Shown here: piece by piece, positions 34,524 through 45,613 of the stretch
Position numbering within the stretch: the stretch's first letter is position 1
Layout: each line of letters begins with the position of its first letter
DNA from: Narthecium ossifragum
Taxonomy: Eukaryota; Streptophyta; Magnoliopsida; Dioscoreales; Nartheciaceae
Length of the DNA: 64,000 nucleotides
Assembly (NCBI GenBank): GCA_963920575.1
Contig: OY986971.1
Span: 23,516,145-23,580,144, forward strand
Direction: 5' to 3'
Notes under the pieces: generated by a model
What the model saw: only the letters and a program-made list of their open reading frames with translations
What the model was told of the DNA's origin: nothing
The model's database searches: none
Made by a program: the position numbers and the translations under genes

Positions 34524-35963
34524 TGAAAAGTCACTAAATGTTCATGATTCAACCCCTTAACTTAGCTTTGTTATGCCTAGAGTAGTTGTATTTGATAGCT
34601 TGTTAGTTGATTTCAGATTTAATCATACTTTGAGAAGAAATGCAAGAAATTCGGCTAAAATGACTAAATAAACTGCTTCGTCGACCGTCAGTAATATATT
34701 CGCAAAATATTTTACAAAGGTCCAAATATTCTGAAACTTGGAGATGTGGTAGAAAACTCAAAGATGAACAACTTTTATGTTGGACATTTGGCGAGATTCC
34801 ATACAGATTAATACCAGTTTTGAAGAAGATAAAGATATATAGTTGCTAGAAAACTTGTCCGTCGATGTTCAGGAGAATATTCGCCAAATATTTTACATAA
34901 GTCAAAATATTATAAAATCATCGGGATATGATAGAAGACTTGAAGATCTAAAACTTTCCTGTTGAAGACGTTCTCAGATTCCAAGCCAATTAGCACCAGA
35001 GTTGAGTTAAACTCGGAATCCTGAATAGGAGTTGAAATACGAAAAGAGGAAAGTCAAAGTTTAAGTCTAGATAGGACTCTTAAGTCCAAGTTTAGGGTTT
35101 CTCTATTTAAAAGGCCTTTTCCAGCCGAATTTCTCATCTTTTTGACAATCTTTGGAGGAGGAAGAAGAAGAAGGAGAGGATGTGGATGGTGACAACTTCA
35201 TATTCCAACCTGATGACTTTCATCCAAAAGATGAGTTGCTAGTTATTGTACTTAGGATTATTCATGAAACCCTAGTATAGTTTTCTATCTTCTTTGGTTT
35301 GAATCTTGTATTCTTCTCAAGACATGATCCTATGAATTTGCTTTTTATTGTTAATAGAGTTGAGGGAACAGAGTTCCTTGACGTATTTCAGTCCTACATG
35401 ATTTCTGTGATTGATTGTAGAGATTTATAGGATGGTTTTCATGTGATTTATGGTTTGCTAGTGAGATAGGCTATGCTAAGCTAGGATAGGTTGTGCCAAG
35501 GTCATTAGGAGTAGTATAACTTAAAGTAATCGTAGGACCGAAGACAATCTATGCCAAGAAAGATAGGCTATGCCGTTAGAAACATAAATCTTATTTTAGG
35601 ACTCATGTGAGCTTGTAGCCATATGATCCATAATGTTGAGAGAAAAGAACAAGAGGATAATTAGAGAAGATTGAAGGCGAAACTAGGGCGGATTGAGTAA
35701 TTCCTAAGTAACTAATTCATTGATTCAAATTGATCAACCTTTTATCTCTTTTATTTATTAGTTAGATAACTCTATTCTATCTTTGATTCTTTTCCTTAGT
35801 TTTAGGGTGTTGAGAATTGATTTCAGTTTCCAACGTTTTCCCTGTGTATCGACTCCCGACTTCACCGCTATTCTACCTAGTAGTGTAGTGATTGAATAAG
35901 GATTATAAATTTAATATTTGATTGAGTTTACAACGTTTTAACGACGACGTTTGTAAGCGATCA
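34524..35963 (+). mobile_element. Solo LTR E (Athila-like)
   Basis: The LTR starts TGAAAAGTCACTAAATG and ends AAGCGATCA (1440 bp). It is closely similar throughout to the Athila-like LTR at 12916-14358. The flanks are CATGG (34519-34523) and CATGA (35964-35968), a duplication with one changed base. No internal region is attached. Confidence 0.82.
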
Positions 35964-36084
35964 CATGAGGCCAAATATTTTCATATAAAGAGACTAAACA
36001 CCAATTATCCATAATATCTATTATACATACATATCATATCTATGATACATGACATACATGACACATACATATATAGACACACAC

Positions 36085-36138
<54 letters not shown>

Positions 36139-36140
36139 TG
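35964..36140. repeat. AT-rich spacer ending in (TA)n
   Basis: This is non-coding A/T-rich DNA with a (TA)n tract at about 36090-36128. The tract borders the endogenous viral cluster. Confidence 0.8.
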
Positions 36141-36650
36141 ATTAGATCAATTATCCAGAGAGCTAGCGCTCGATGCTACTGATCTTGTATGAATGAGATC
36201 AGAAGGTAGAACTGAACTATGAAAGTTCCAGTCTTTGGATAATCTTTCCAAACTATATCTCTACATAATTAAAAAGCAAAGAGAGAGACGAAGAACTTAC
36301 TACTAACTGCAAATATATTCCACTGGTTGTAGTTACAAGGGGGAAGATAGGTTATAAGAGAAGAGTGGGTGAGAACCAGCGTACTGAACTCAGACGAGTT
36401 CTTCCTCTTATATAGAGGTACAAGCCTTCAAGGCTAAGCAAAGTTACATTATTGAGAGAATATTTCTCTTTCAATCCTGTCGGCTCAGTGGAGCAATAAG
36501 GCCCGCCACTTCGTGTGCTGAGTAGGTTGCAGTCGAATGAGTGGCTGAACTTATCAACTTTCGCATCACATCACTATAAGTGGAGGTAGGACTCAACTTT
36601 AGCTTTAGATAGTGGAGATAAATCTTATCTCCAGCTGATGAAGCTTATCC
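36141..36650 (-). promoter_or_regulatory. Endogenous caulimovirid copy A: non-coding region with promoter
   Basis: A TATA box CTATATAAGAGG (minus strand) lies at about 36407-36418. Upstream of it on that strand is a conserved patch (36508-36530) that also occurs in copy B near 39228-39250 (GGCCCGCCACTTCGTGTGC against GGCCCGCCACTGCGTGTGC). The region between ORF2 and the next gene round is where caulimovirids carry the pregenomic RNA promoter. Confidence 0.7.
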
Positions 36651-38018
36651 TTAGCTAGTGGAAGCTCCACTGGTGGTAGGACCATCCTTCTTTTTCCCCG
36701 GCAGATCTTGGGAAATAATTTGTGTCCATAGATCTTCTTGATCACCGTAGGGGTCTTGAGCATCCTGCATCGGATCGTCAGAACTAATAGAAATTCTATC
36801 AGAGCCAGAGAAATGGCTAGTGAACTGATGCTTTAAATGTTCATAACATTTCTTCATGATTTCATTCTCAGTAGCCTGTGGAAATTGTCTTTCAAATAGT
36901 TTTTGAAGCCGAATCATTGATTTTTCTTTGGGGGCTTCCAGACTTCGTCTCTTCTCTGACAATAGCTTTTCGTTGCTTTTAATTATCTCCTGAATTTCAG
37001 AGATTTTGGTGTTAGTATCCAAACCTTTCCACCATTTAATTTGATACTGTCGAATAAGGCAAGGACTGCAGAGATCATCGATATCCACAGAGGCGAACCA
37101 TTTCCATATCCAGGGAATCTCTGCCTCAGCAAAGAAGTAAAGAGGGAACATTCCTTCGATCACATTTTCCTCTTTAATTAGAGCAAGAGTAGGATGAGTA
37201 ATTACCCATTTCTCATATAGAGCAAGAATTGGTGAAGGCAATATTTCTAAATTGGCGCCATATTTGCGCCACCAGTCATAAATCCATGCTGGGAATTCTT
37301 TACGAAGAACATCAGGGCAAATCTTAATGAACCAAGTATGCTTGAGATTCTCATTCTCGCATAGTAAGGCGGTATAAAATGCATGCTTATAATCCCAGTA
37401 ATTGAAAGTATAACTTTCCTGATTAATTTTGAACGGAATGGGTTTCTGAGTACTAAACCCCCATTCTTTTGGGGTCAAGAAATTCTTGATAGTGCACTTA
37501 CTATAAGTAGGCGGCCTCCTTTCATCAGAATTTTTGAAGAAATGCTCAAAGTAGACTTCTCTCTGAGATAACAGAGATTCCATCCATTTTCTCGGATGAT
37601 AAACAGATGTAGGGTAATAAGAATTGTCCAAATATTTTTGGCGCAATTTCTCTGGATTGTCAGAGTAGCACATATCTTCATGTTCTATGTAAAGGATGAT
37701 TTCATAGGCTGCTTTAGTAATCATCCCAAGATCAATTTCTTTTGTAACATCAGCAAAAGATTCATTAGGCTTATTCTCCTGAGGAATCATTTCCTTAGAA
37801 GTAGTACTTCGCCTAATTGTTCTCCAGCTATTGCCAAAGTCTGATTCAGTAGTATTAGAGGGGTCAGAAGTCTGACCAGTTTCCAGGGTATAACCCCGAC
37901 CAGCAATGCCATAGCCTTGACCAGATATTCCAGCATAGCGAATTCGACCACGGCCACCACGGTTATTACTGCCACCACGACTCCACCGCCCCCAAAGAGG
38001 GGGCTCAGTCCGGCGCAT
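36651..38018 (-). CDS. Endogenous caulimovirid copy A: ORF2, function unknown, open
   Basis: This is an uninterrupted 455-codon frame in an endogenous plant pararetrovirus. I chose the ATG at 38018-38016 because it lies 14 nt before the end of the upstream polyprotein frame, and the same arrangement recurs in copy B. The N-terminus is Arg/Gly-rich (RGG repeats, about residues 10-40, which suggests RNA binding). The middle is rich in aromatics (FNYWDYKHAFYTALL, PAWIYDWWRKYG, IPWIWKWF). Near the C-terminus are a Glu/Lys-rich segment and an acidic tail. I recognise no enzyme motif. A second ORF of unknown role after RNase H fits florendoviruses. Copy B has a broken version. Whether the frame is expressed cannot be told. 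Confidence 0.75.
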   Translation of the reverse strand: MRRTEPPLWGRWSRGGSNNRGGRGRIRYAGISGQGYGIAGRGYTLETGQTSDPSNTTESDFGNSWRTIRRSTTSKEMIPQENKPNESFADVTKEIDLGMITKAAYEIILYIEHEDMCYSDNPEKLRQKYLDNSYYPTSVYHPRKWMESLLSQREVYFEHFFKNSDERRPPTYSKCTIKNFLTPKEWGFSTQKPIPFKINQESYTFNYWDYKHAFYTALLCENENLKHTWFIKICPDVLRKEFPAWIYDWWRKYGANLEILPSPILALYEKWVITHPTLALIKEENVIEGMFPLYFFAEAEIPWIWKWFASVDIDDLCSPCLIRQYQIKWWKGLDTNTKISEIQEIIKSNEKLLSEKRRSLEAPKEKSMIRLQKLFERQFPQATENEIMKKCYEHLKHQFTSHFSGSDRISISSDDPMQDAQDPYGDQEDLWTQIISQDLPGKKKDGPTTSGASTS

Positions 38019-38673
38019 GAGCACCCTGAAGAAATTCGCGCGTAAGGAAATCAGGTAAGACATTATGTTTGCCAGGAATAAACTCAATAGTGAAGTCAAA
38101 CACAGCCAATTCAGCTTGCCAACGTGCAAAAATTTGTTTAGATGTGAGATTCTTAATATCTTTTTCAATCACACTTTTTGCAGAGCTACAATCAATACGA
38201 AGAAGGAACGGCTGATTCAGGATGTCCTCCTGAAATTTATAAAGACATTTAATGATAGAAAGCATTTCTTTTTTAATAGTGGAATAATTGAATTGAGTAG
38301 AGTTCCATTTACCAGAGGTATAACGAACTAATTCTTCCTTATTAGAAGGCAAACATTTTTGTTTAAGAATTCCTCCATAGCCAATATTACTGGCGTCTGT
38401 TTCTACAATCTTTTGACACTCTGGCTTAAGCAGATGTGTACAAGGCAGATTGATGACCTTAGTCTTAATTAGACGAACAGCATTGGTATGGTCATCAGTC
38501 CAAGGGGCAGGATTCTTTTTCAAACGATTATAAAGAATGGCAGTATCTTGAGCCCAATCTTTATAGTAATCTGAAACATAATTTAACGCTCCTAAGAAAC
38601 GTTGTAATTGATTAGTATCAGTAATAACATCAGGAAATTTAGAGGCAAATTCTATACTACGATCAATAGGGAC

Positions 38674-38675
<2 letters not shown>
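38005..38675 (-). pseudogene. Endogenous caulimovirid copy A: C-terminal RT/RNase H fragment of the polyprotein
   Basis: The frame ends with TGA at 38007-38005. It holds the C-terminal RT thumb (VPIDRSIEFA near the 5' edge) and RNase H (VETDASNIGYGG and the LRIDCSSAK region). The rest of the polyprotein is missing, because at about 38676 the sequence passes into a (TA)n tract and then into copy B. The visible part is open over at least 172 codons. Confidence 0.82.
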
Positions 38676-38725
<50 letters not shown>

Positions 38726-38830
38726 TATATTATATATATATATATGTATTTATATATGTATGTTTTTTATGTGTGTATCTAATATATATGTAATGCATAT
38801 GTGTGTATATAAAAATGGGTGTATAAATAT
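38676..38830. repeat. (TA)n/(TG)n tract at the junction of viral copies A and B
   Basis: TATATA, TATG and TGTA runs separate the truncated RT of copy A from the leader of copy B. It is not coding. Confidence 0.9.
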
Positions 38831-39395
38831 ATATGTATACCAATTAACGAGATTTGAAAGCAGTATATGAAAGCGAAATTAAAACTTACAAGAGGATTGC
38901 ATCATAACTGTAAACTTTTATTTATCTCAGAGACGATGTTACAATAGTAAGGATGAGAGGGGATGCCAGAGGAAGGCAGAGGATTTCAGCCGATGCCTTC
39001 CAACTAGAAGTTCAACTCTATTTATAGAAGAGCTAAGCTTCAGAAGCAAAAGATACTTGATGTGACTCATGTCACTATCAAGCCTATATTTTGTTCATCA
39101 ATTGAATGATAAGCTGTAGGAAAGAATATTTTTATTAAATGGATTCTTCCTTTAAATCACTTCAGCCCTTTAAAAGTATTTCTTTCCTCTTACGACGATG
39201 ACATCAACTTGAAAGGGCCCGCCACTGCGTGTGCCGGAGAAGTTGCAATCGTCCAAGTGGCCGTCAGCCGGTGTCCAACATGAAGATTCTTCCTGTTAGC
39301 TGTATTATTGTCCTGGGCATCAGCTAGTGGATGCTCCACTAGTGGAGGGGGCTCCACTTGACTTTCCTTTCTAGCAAATTCTTCCGGTCACAATC
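38831..39395 (-). promoter_or_regulatory. Endogenous caulimovirid copy B: promoter, leader start and polyadenylation signal
   Basis: On the minus strand a TATAAATAGAG box lies at about 39024-39014. About 90 bp further an AATAAA signal occurs at about 38925-38920. A poly(A) signal shortly after the transcription start is typical of caulimovirids, whose terminally redundant RNA passes it once. The conserved GGCCCGCCACTGCGTGTGC patch is near 39228. The whole region recurs inverted at 48530-49160. Confidence 0.75.
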
Positions 39396-40624
39396 TGACC
39401 CCAAAATGCTTCACATTCATCTTCATAGGGATTCAGAGCCTCTTACATCTGATCATATGATCTAATAGATATTCCATTGGAAGAAGCAAAAGTACTGGTG
39501 AATTCATTCTGTATATATTGATAACACTTCTACATAATTTGTTCTTCATAAGCTTGAGGAAATTACCTTTCAAAGGTTCGTTTAATTCGAGATGTGATTT
39601 TCTATGGGAATTTCTTGAATCATATTCTGATTTAGAACACTTTCATTTCTTTAATTATCTCTTTTAATTCAGAGACTTTTGTGTTCACATCTAATCCTTT
39701 TCACCATTTCACCTGATATATCCTTTTAAGACATGGGAGATAGAGATCATTCATTCCAGATACACAAAACCATTTCCATATCCATGGAATTTCTACTCCC
39801 GCAAAGAAATATAGAGGACACATTCCCTCAAGAATTTCCTCTTCTTTTTTTAAATGGAGAATTAGATCCACCCATTTGTCATAGAGAGCGACAATATGTT
39901 CTGGCAATATATCCAGTTCGACATCATATTTGTACCACAAATCATAAATCTAGGCATGAATATCCTTATAAAGGACTTCAGGGCATAGCTTAATGAACCA
40001 TGTATACTTTAAATTCTCATTTTCAAATAAGTATGGGAGGTAGAACACATCTTTTTAATGTCAGTAATTGAAATTATATGCCTCATTTTCAATTTTGAAT
40101 GAGAGAGGCCTGTGAGAACTAAATCCCCATTCTTTAGGTGTCAAAATATTTTTGATAGTGCACTTACTATAAGTAGGTGGCTTTCGGTCATCAGAGTTCT
40201 TATAGAAATGCTCAAAGTGGACTTCTCTTTGTGATAAAAGAGACTCTATCCATTTTCTTGGTCAATATACCGAAGTAGGGTAATGGAGATAATCCAAATA
40301 TTTCTGTCTTAATTTTTCTGGATTGTCAAAATAGTACATATCTTCTGGCTCAATGTGAACAATTAATTACCTCATAGGAAGTTTTTGTAAACATTATAGG
40401 ATCATTATCCTTAGTTACTTTAGCAAAAGTTTTCTCTGTTTTTTCAACTGAGGTATTGCCTCTACCGACATTATCAGACATAGCATTTCTCAAAGCATTA
40501 ATGTGCGAAGTATTGCTTCCATTACGAATCATTAGCCAACTATTTTCAGAAGTTTGTGAGGTATTTGGGGTATTACCCCTACCTCTTCCTCTCCCCCCCT
40601 TTGGGAGGAGTTACTGCTCCGCAT
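39396..40624 (-). pseudogene. Endogenous caulimovirid copy B: ORF2, broken
   Basis: This is homologous to ORF2 of copy A along its length: the Gly/Arg-rich start, the TYEVI-type middle and IPWIWKWF near 39770. Stops and shifts divide it; the two longest pieces are 40532-40350 and 39940-39701. The ATG at 40624-40622 overlaps the polyprotein stop (TAA, 40613-40611) by 14 nt, as in copy A. The C-terminal tail is shorter than in copy A. Confidence 0.75.
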
Positions 40625-41950
40625 GGGAACCCTGCAAAAACTCACGGGCTAGAAAATCGGGTAAAATATTATGTTTACCCTTGATGAATTCAACAGTAAA
40701 ATAAAAAACAGCTAATTCAGCTTGCCATCTAGCAAACATTTTTTTATATGTTAAATTTTTAACATTATTTTCGATTATATTCTTAGCAGAGCTACAATCA
40801 ATGCGAAGGATAAAATATTGGTTCAAGATATCATCTTGAAATTTATAGAGACATTTAATTATGGATAACATCTCTTTTTTAATAGTAGAATAATTAAACT
40901 GAGTGGGATTCCACTTTCCATATGTGTAACGTACTAACTCCTCTTTATTAAAATTAGGGCATTATTGTTTTAATATTCCACCATAGCCAATATTACTAGC
41001 ATCGGTTTCAACAATTGTTTTGCAATTTGGATTTGCTAAATTGATACAGGGAAGATTCTTCATCTTAGACTTTATTAGTCTAATAGCATTAGTATGTTTT
41101 TCTGTCCAAGAATAACATTTCTTCTTTAATCTATTATAAAGAAGAAACGTATCCTTGGTGAGATCTTCAAAGCAGCTAGAAATCTTTGTAATTGAGTGGT
41201 GTCAGTAATAGCATCAGGAAATTTAGAAGCAAACTCGATACTTCTATTAATAGGAACTATTGTCCCTTTGCCAATAGTATGGCCTAAAAATCTTATTTCA
41301 GTTTGAAATAATTTCATCTTAGGGGCATATATGACTAACCCATTTTTTATGATCAAAAAATGAAATTTGTCATGCTGATCAATATTATCAAAAAAGATTA
41401 ATATGTCATCGATATATGAGAAAATAAAATTTGTATAAGGATTAAATATATCATGCATTATATTTTGGAATTCTGAAAGAGCATTTTTCAGTCCAAAAGG
41501 CATTACATTGCATTCGAAATGTCCAAATGGAACTATAAAGGCTATTTTATATCGATCGTTTTCATCCATTTGTATTTGCCAATAGCCTTATTTGAGATCA
41601 AAATTTGAAAATATTTTAGGTCTATATATTCTATTGAGCAAATCTCTTTTATTAGCAATTGGATATCGGATCCATTTAAGCACCTTATTAAGGGGCTTGT
41701 AATTGATCACTAAACGAGGTACTCCTCATTCTCTCTCTGCAGCATTATTCACATAAATGTTGTACAACTTTATTGGGAGTAAGATTTTCGAATTAACTGC
41801 TTTTCTAAAAGAGAAGCAATCTCTTTTACATAAATCGAGATATTCTTGATTCATTTGACAGGATCTAGCCCTAGTTGGTATATTCCTTTCATCAAAGGAA
41901 TCTTCATAGGGTAAACTTACTATTTGCTTCTTTCTATTCCAAAATGCATT
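40611..41950 (-). pseudogene. Endogenous caulimovirid copy B: reverse transcriptase and RNase H
   Basis: The catalytic YIDD motif of RT is at about 41416-41405, inside a 147-codon open piece (41569-41126). FECNVMPFGLKNA precedes it and LGHTIGKGTI follows. RNase H pieces (ETDASNIGYGG-like near 41000, then LRIDCSSAK and LPDFLAREFL) run to the stop at 40613-40611. Stops and frameshifts occur near 41126, 40950 and between 41570 and 41950. The pol enzymes would reverse-transcribe pregenomic RNA; this copy cannot. Confidence 0.85.
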
Positions 41951-41959
41951 TGGAATGGT

Positions 41960-42451
41960 TCAGCACATAGTAGTTTGAAAATGTTGTTCAATTTTCTCTA
42001 CTAATCTTTTAGTAGTAGGTTTTGCTAATTGTTCAGTAATTTGAACATAAAAAATTTCTTCTTTAAGGAAATTTATTTGATTTTCCTTAAGAAGAATATC
42101 TTTAACCTCATTTAATATTTTCATATAAGGCTCAGTAATGAATTGGAGAGTAATTGATTCTCCTTTATATTTAGCATTTTTGCTAGAGGAATCAACCCTA
42201 TCGATTGGCATAATATCATGCAAGAATGGAGTTTCTAATATAATGTGTTGAGATAAATTTTTCACCAACACAAAAGGAGTTGGTATACGAGTTTCTTGTA
42301 TACATATGTAAGCTTTCGAGAGCTTATAATTTACCTCCAATTTATTACCACTGGCGCCACTTAGTGACTGAGAATATTTTTCAAAATATTTAGAGGGTAT
42401 AATTCCTTCTCTAATACAATTAAGATTAACATCATTATCTATTAGTGCCAT
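41960..42451 (-). pseudogene. Endogenous caulimovirid copy B: aspartic protease region
   Basis: A 163-codon frame begins ALIDNDVNLNCIREGIIP. Retropepsin-like proteases of caulimovirids have D-[ST]-G at this place; here it is D-N-D, so the catalytic motif is damaged. A later FLHDIMPI segment fits the second half of the fold. Confidence 0.7.
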
Positions 42452-42454
42452 TAA

Positions 42455-44308
42455 CTATGGTATAACCACATGCTCTGAAATAACAAAAGTTATTTCCCCA
42501 TACCATTTCTGAGAAGTAATTTGCTGTAATATTTGAACTAGGAAATCCTTTTGAGAATTCGAGGATTGTCCTATTTCACCAATATTTTTCTGTTTATTTT
42601 GAGATTCTTCTTCACTTATTAAAGAAGATTCATCTCTGTCATCTTTCTCTTCTATTAGAGAGAGTATACATCTATTTTCTTCTTTCAGAAGATTTACTTC
42701 TTCTTTGAGGTTATTAACCTCTGTATTTAACTCTGTTAATGACAGGGTTTTAACAGTTTTTTCTTGTCTTCTTTCCATAATTTCAGAGAATCTATAAGTA
42801 TTAACTGTTTTAGGAGCTTCAATCTTTTGATCTCCCTTTAAACAGATATCTATTAACTGAGATTTTAGCTCAGAAGATATATTTTCTTCTGATAATAGCT
42901 TTGCTAAAATCTGTTTATCCAAGTCTATCATATTAATACACAATCCATTCATTTCAACTATGGCTTTCCAATAGTTTGTATTTTTTTTATGTACAATTAT
43001 TAATCGTACATTTACATTCATTTTCATCTGAAGATTCCGATGAAGACGTATAACTTTCTTCACTGTCAGTATCACTGAACATTACTTTGTATAATGATTT
43101 CTTTAATCCTTCATCTTCGATTTCATTAATCTTTTTTGTTGTATAACATCGATTAGCGTAGTGAACAATTTTGCCACATGTGAAGCATTTAGCTTTAGAT
43201 TTATCCATTTTGGATTTTTTTTCTGAATATTATTCTTTTGAGGATTATACTTCCTCTTTCTTTTTTTTATAGAAAGGTTTTTTCCTTTCTTTCACAATTT
43301 TAGGAGCCTTTCGCTTTATTTGCACATGAAGAGCAAATTGCTGAGAAAATTCCCCTAATTGCTTTCTTTCTGTAAGTTTATGAGACTTTAATTGATTGTT
43401 AAGCTTTATGTCATTACAAAAGCTTAATCCTTCGTGTATGCAAGCATTTATTAATGCTCCATATCTATACGAAGCATAAGAAATAAGACCATTATTTTGT
43501 TCCTTCATATAATTCCTAGCTCTTTCTGCAAAGAGATTAGGTAGTCCAACAATAAATTTAGACTTCTGATTGGTGTTATTAGCATCATTGAGTTGCATCA
43601 CTCGATTTATAAATGTATCTTTATATCAACGAAAATCAGTAAGAGTTGGACATCTTAGATTTTGTAATAGTGTCCGTGTCCTCTCCCCCTGATCAGAAAT
43701 GCTACTTGGAAAATGCTCTACAATAGCAAGATCTAGGGCATAAACAACATCATCATGTTGTTGACTATTTTCAAGTTTAATAATAGGAAAGATTTCTGCT
43801 CGTTGCTCAAGAGTGATATAATTATCCCACCATCCTTTCAAACTGCCAGTAAATTGGCATGTGAGAAAAGATCTAATACTTTTATCCGGATTACCATTAT
43901 TTTTGCAAATTGTTGCATACATCATCATTCGATGCGCCATATTATGAATTTGATGGTCAGTCATTTCATCTATATTCCATTCATAGATGTTTCTCCCAGA
44001 GTAGTCTTGTTGAAGAAAAGTATCATTTCTTCAAATAAAACATCCATAGGAGTAGGTCTTTTATAATAGAACTTTTCCAGATTTTTGGGACGATTCACAA
44101 TCTTATTGAGATTTTGAAACTGTTTTTCAGTTTCTATGATTTCGTTTAACGAATCAATATCAAATATATTATTCGATGATTCAACAACAGATTGTTGATT
44201 ATCTTCAGAATGTATTTCTGAAGGTTCGCCTTCTAAGATTTGAATCTTAGTATTATGAAATTGTTTACTAAGAGATTCAATAATCTCACAAGTCAATTCT
44301 TGTTCCAA
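42455..44308 (-). pseudogene. Endogenous caulimovirid copy B: coat-protein region with zinc knuckle
   Basis: Pieces at 44308-43970, 43964-43626, 43601-43245, 43208-42987 and 43075-42455 form a coat-like domain. FTGSLKGWWDN is a recognisable capsid-core motif. A CCHC zinc knuckle CFTCGKIVHYANRC (C-x2-C-x4-H-x4-C) follows near 43185-43140, then a Glu/Lys/Leu coiled-coil-like stretch (LNTEVNNLKEEVNLLKEE). Five interruptions make it non-functional. The zinc knuckle would bind viral RNA. Confidence 0.82.
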
Positions 44309-45613
44309 TTTAAATCGAGTTATATCTGGATTCAGTTTAATAGAAACCTGATCTTTGTACTATTTAACAGAATTTTCTTTTACTATGTAAAAATTAGGAA
44401 TAATTTCCTCTAGTTTATTGACAAGTTTGGCCACAATCTGCTCTATACGAGTTAACTGTTGTCCAACAACTTGTAAGTAAACATTAGAGTAATTATGTTA
44501 TTTACAGAGTTTATTAAGCTCTTTAAACGTCTCATTTTTAGACTCAACTGGCTTTATAAAAGCAGTTGCTTCTAAATTAGAAGTAGAAACTCCTAATTTC
44601 AGAGGTTCTGTAGGAGGATACGGACACCTTTTTTGAATACCAGTGCTAGTTTTCCGGTATTTGGAATATTCTTCTAGTACATTAATTCTTTGTTCTTGTT
44701 CATCAATATAATAATTCATGAACCAAGACACAAAGTATTGAATCTAATTTTTGGCTTCTCAATCTCTGAATTATAACTTCTTATATCTATGTTGTTGTTT
44801 TTCATCGAAATTCGAGAAAAATTAATCTCTAAATTGTTTATTATATAGTCCTTGAAATTCCTTATTAAGGAATTGCCTTACATGACTTCCTGGTCTTAAA
44901 TCGATTAAATCTTAACACTCATTTCAGAGTCTGTATTTGATTCTTGTTCATAAATTCTATGAGGAATTTGCGAATCAGATATTCTGATTGCTTTAATTTG
45001 TGCTCCATTTGAAAAGACTGACTTTCTAGATGGAGTAGTGATATCAGTAAACTTTATAATCCTATTAGGATTAAAAGTTATTGTAACTCCTCCACCGTTA
45101 GTCTGAGATATTTGATCTATCTCTTCATTGACTACTGGTTTAGATGGGACCGCATTTGGTATTATCCAGCTTTCTGGAAAATTTAATTCATTCCATCTTA
45201 TTTGCCGATTAGTAGTTATTTTAGACGACAACTAATTTGTTTCTATTAACACCATTTTTCCAGGAGGAGTAAATTGCTTAGCTTTTGGAGCTAAGGTACT
45301 AAGAACTTTATAATGAATTCGATAAACAATTACAATCGTAATCGTTTCTGATTGCGGTAAGAATTCATATCCATGAGTTTTAATATTCAGACTCATGGCT
45401 TCTAATATATTTGGGTCTGTCAGAAACAGACTTAAATTTGAATAAACATTAAAATACACTGAACCATGATTTAAACTGGTCTCCATGATTCCCATTAGGG
45501 ATTGAGGCCAATTTAGGCATCATGCATCTCTTAAACGGGAAAGAATGGATGCATTCAATCCTTGCAGAGTCAAGGGCTTAAAGGTGACTTGTATTAATCC
45601 AATATAGATATAA
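44309..45613 (-). pseudogene. Endogenous caulimovirid copy B: movement-protein region (30K type) and linker
   Basis: The pieces 45495-45232 and 45231-44905 contain HGSVYFNVYSNLSLFL and a ...ITIVIVYRIHYKVL stretch that resembles the core of 30K-superfamily movement proteins, which modify plasmodesmata. A linker with a further frame (44731-44498) leads into the coat region. Stops separate the pieces. The 5' part of the gene is displaced by solo LTR F. Confidence 0.7.

Noticed and set aside
37383..38331. Plus-strand ORFs opposite the viral ORF2 and RNase H
   Set aside because: They are antisense shadows of the recognised minus-strand viral frames.
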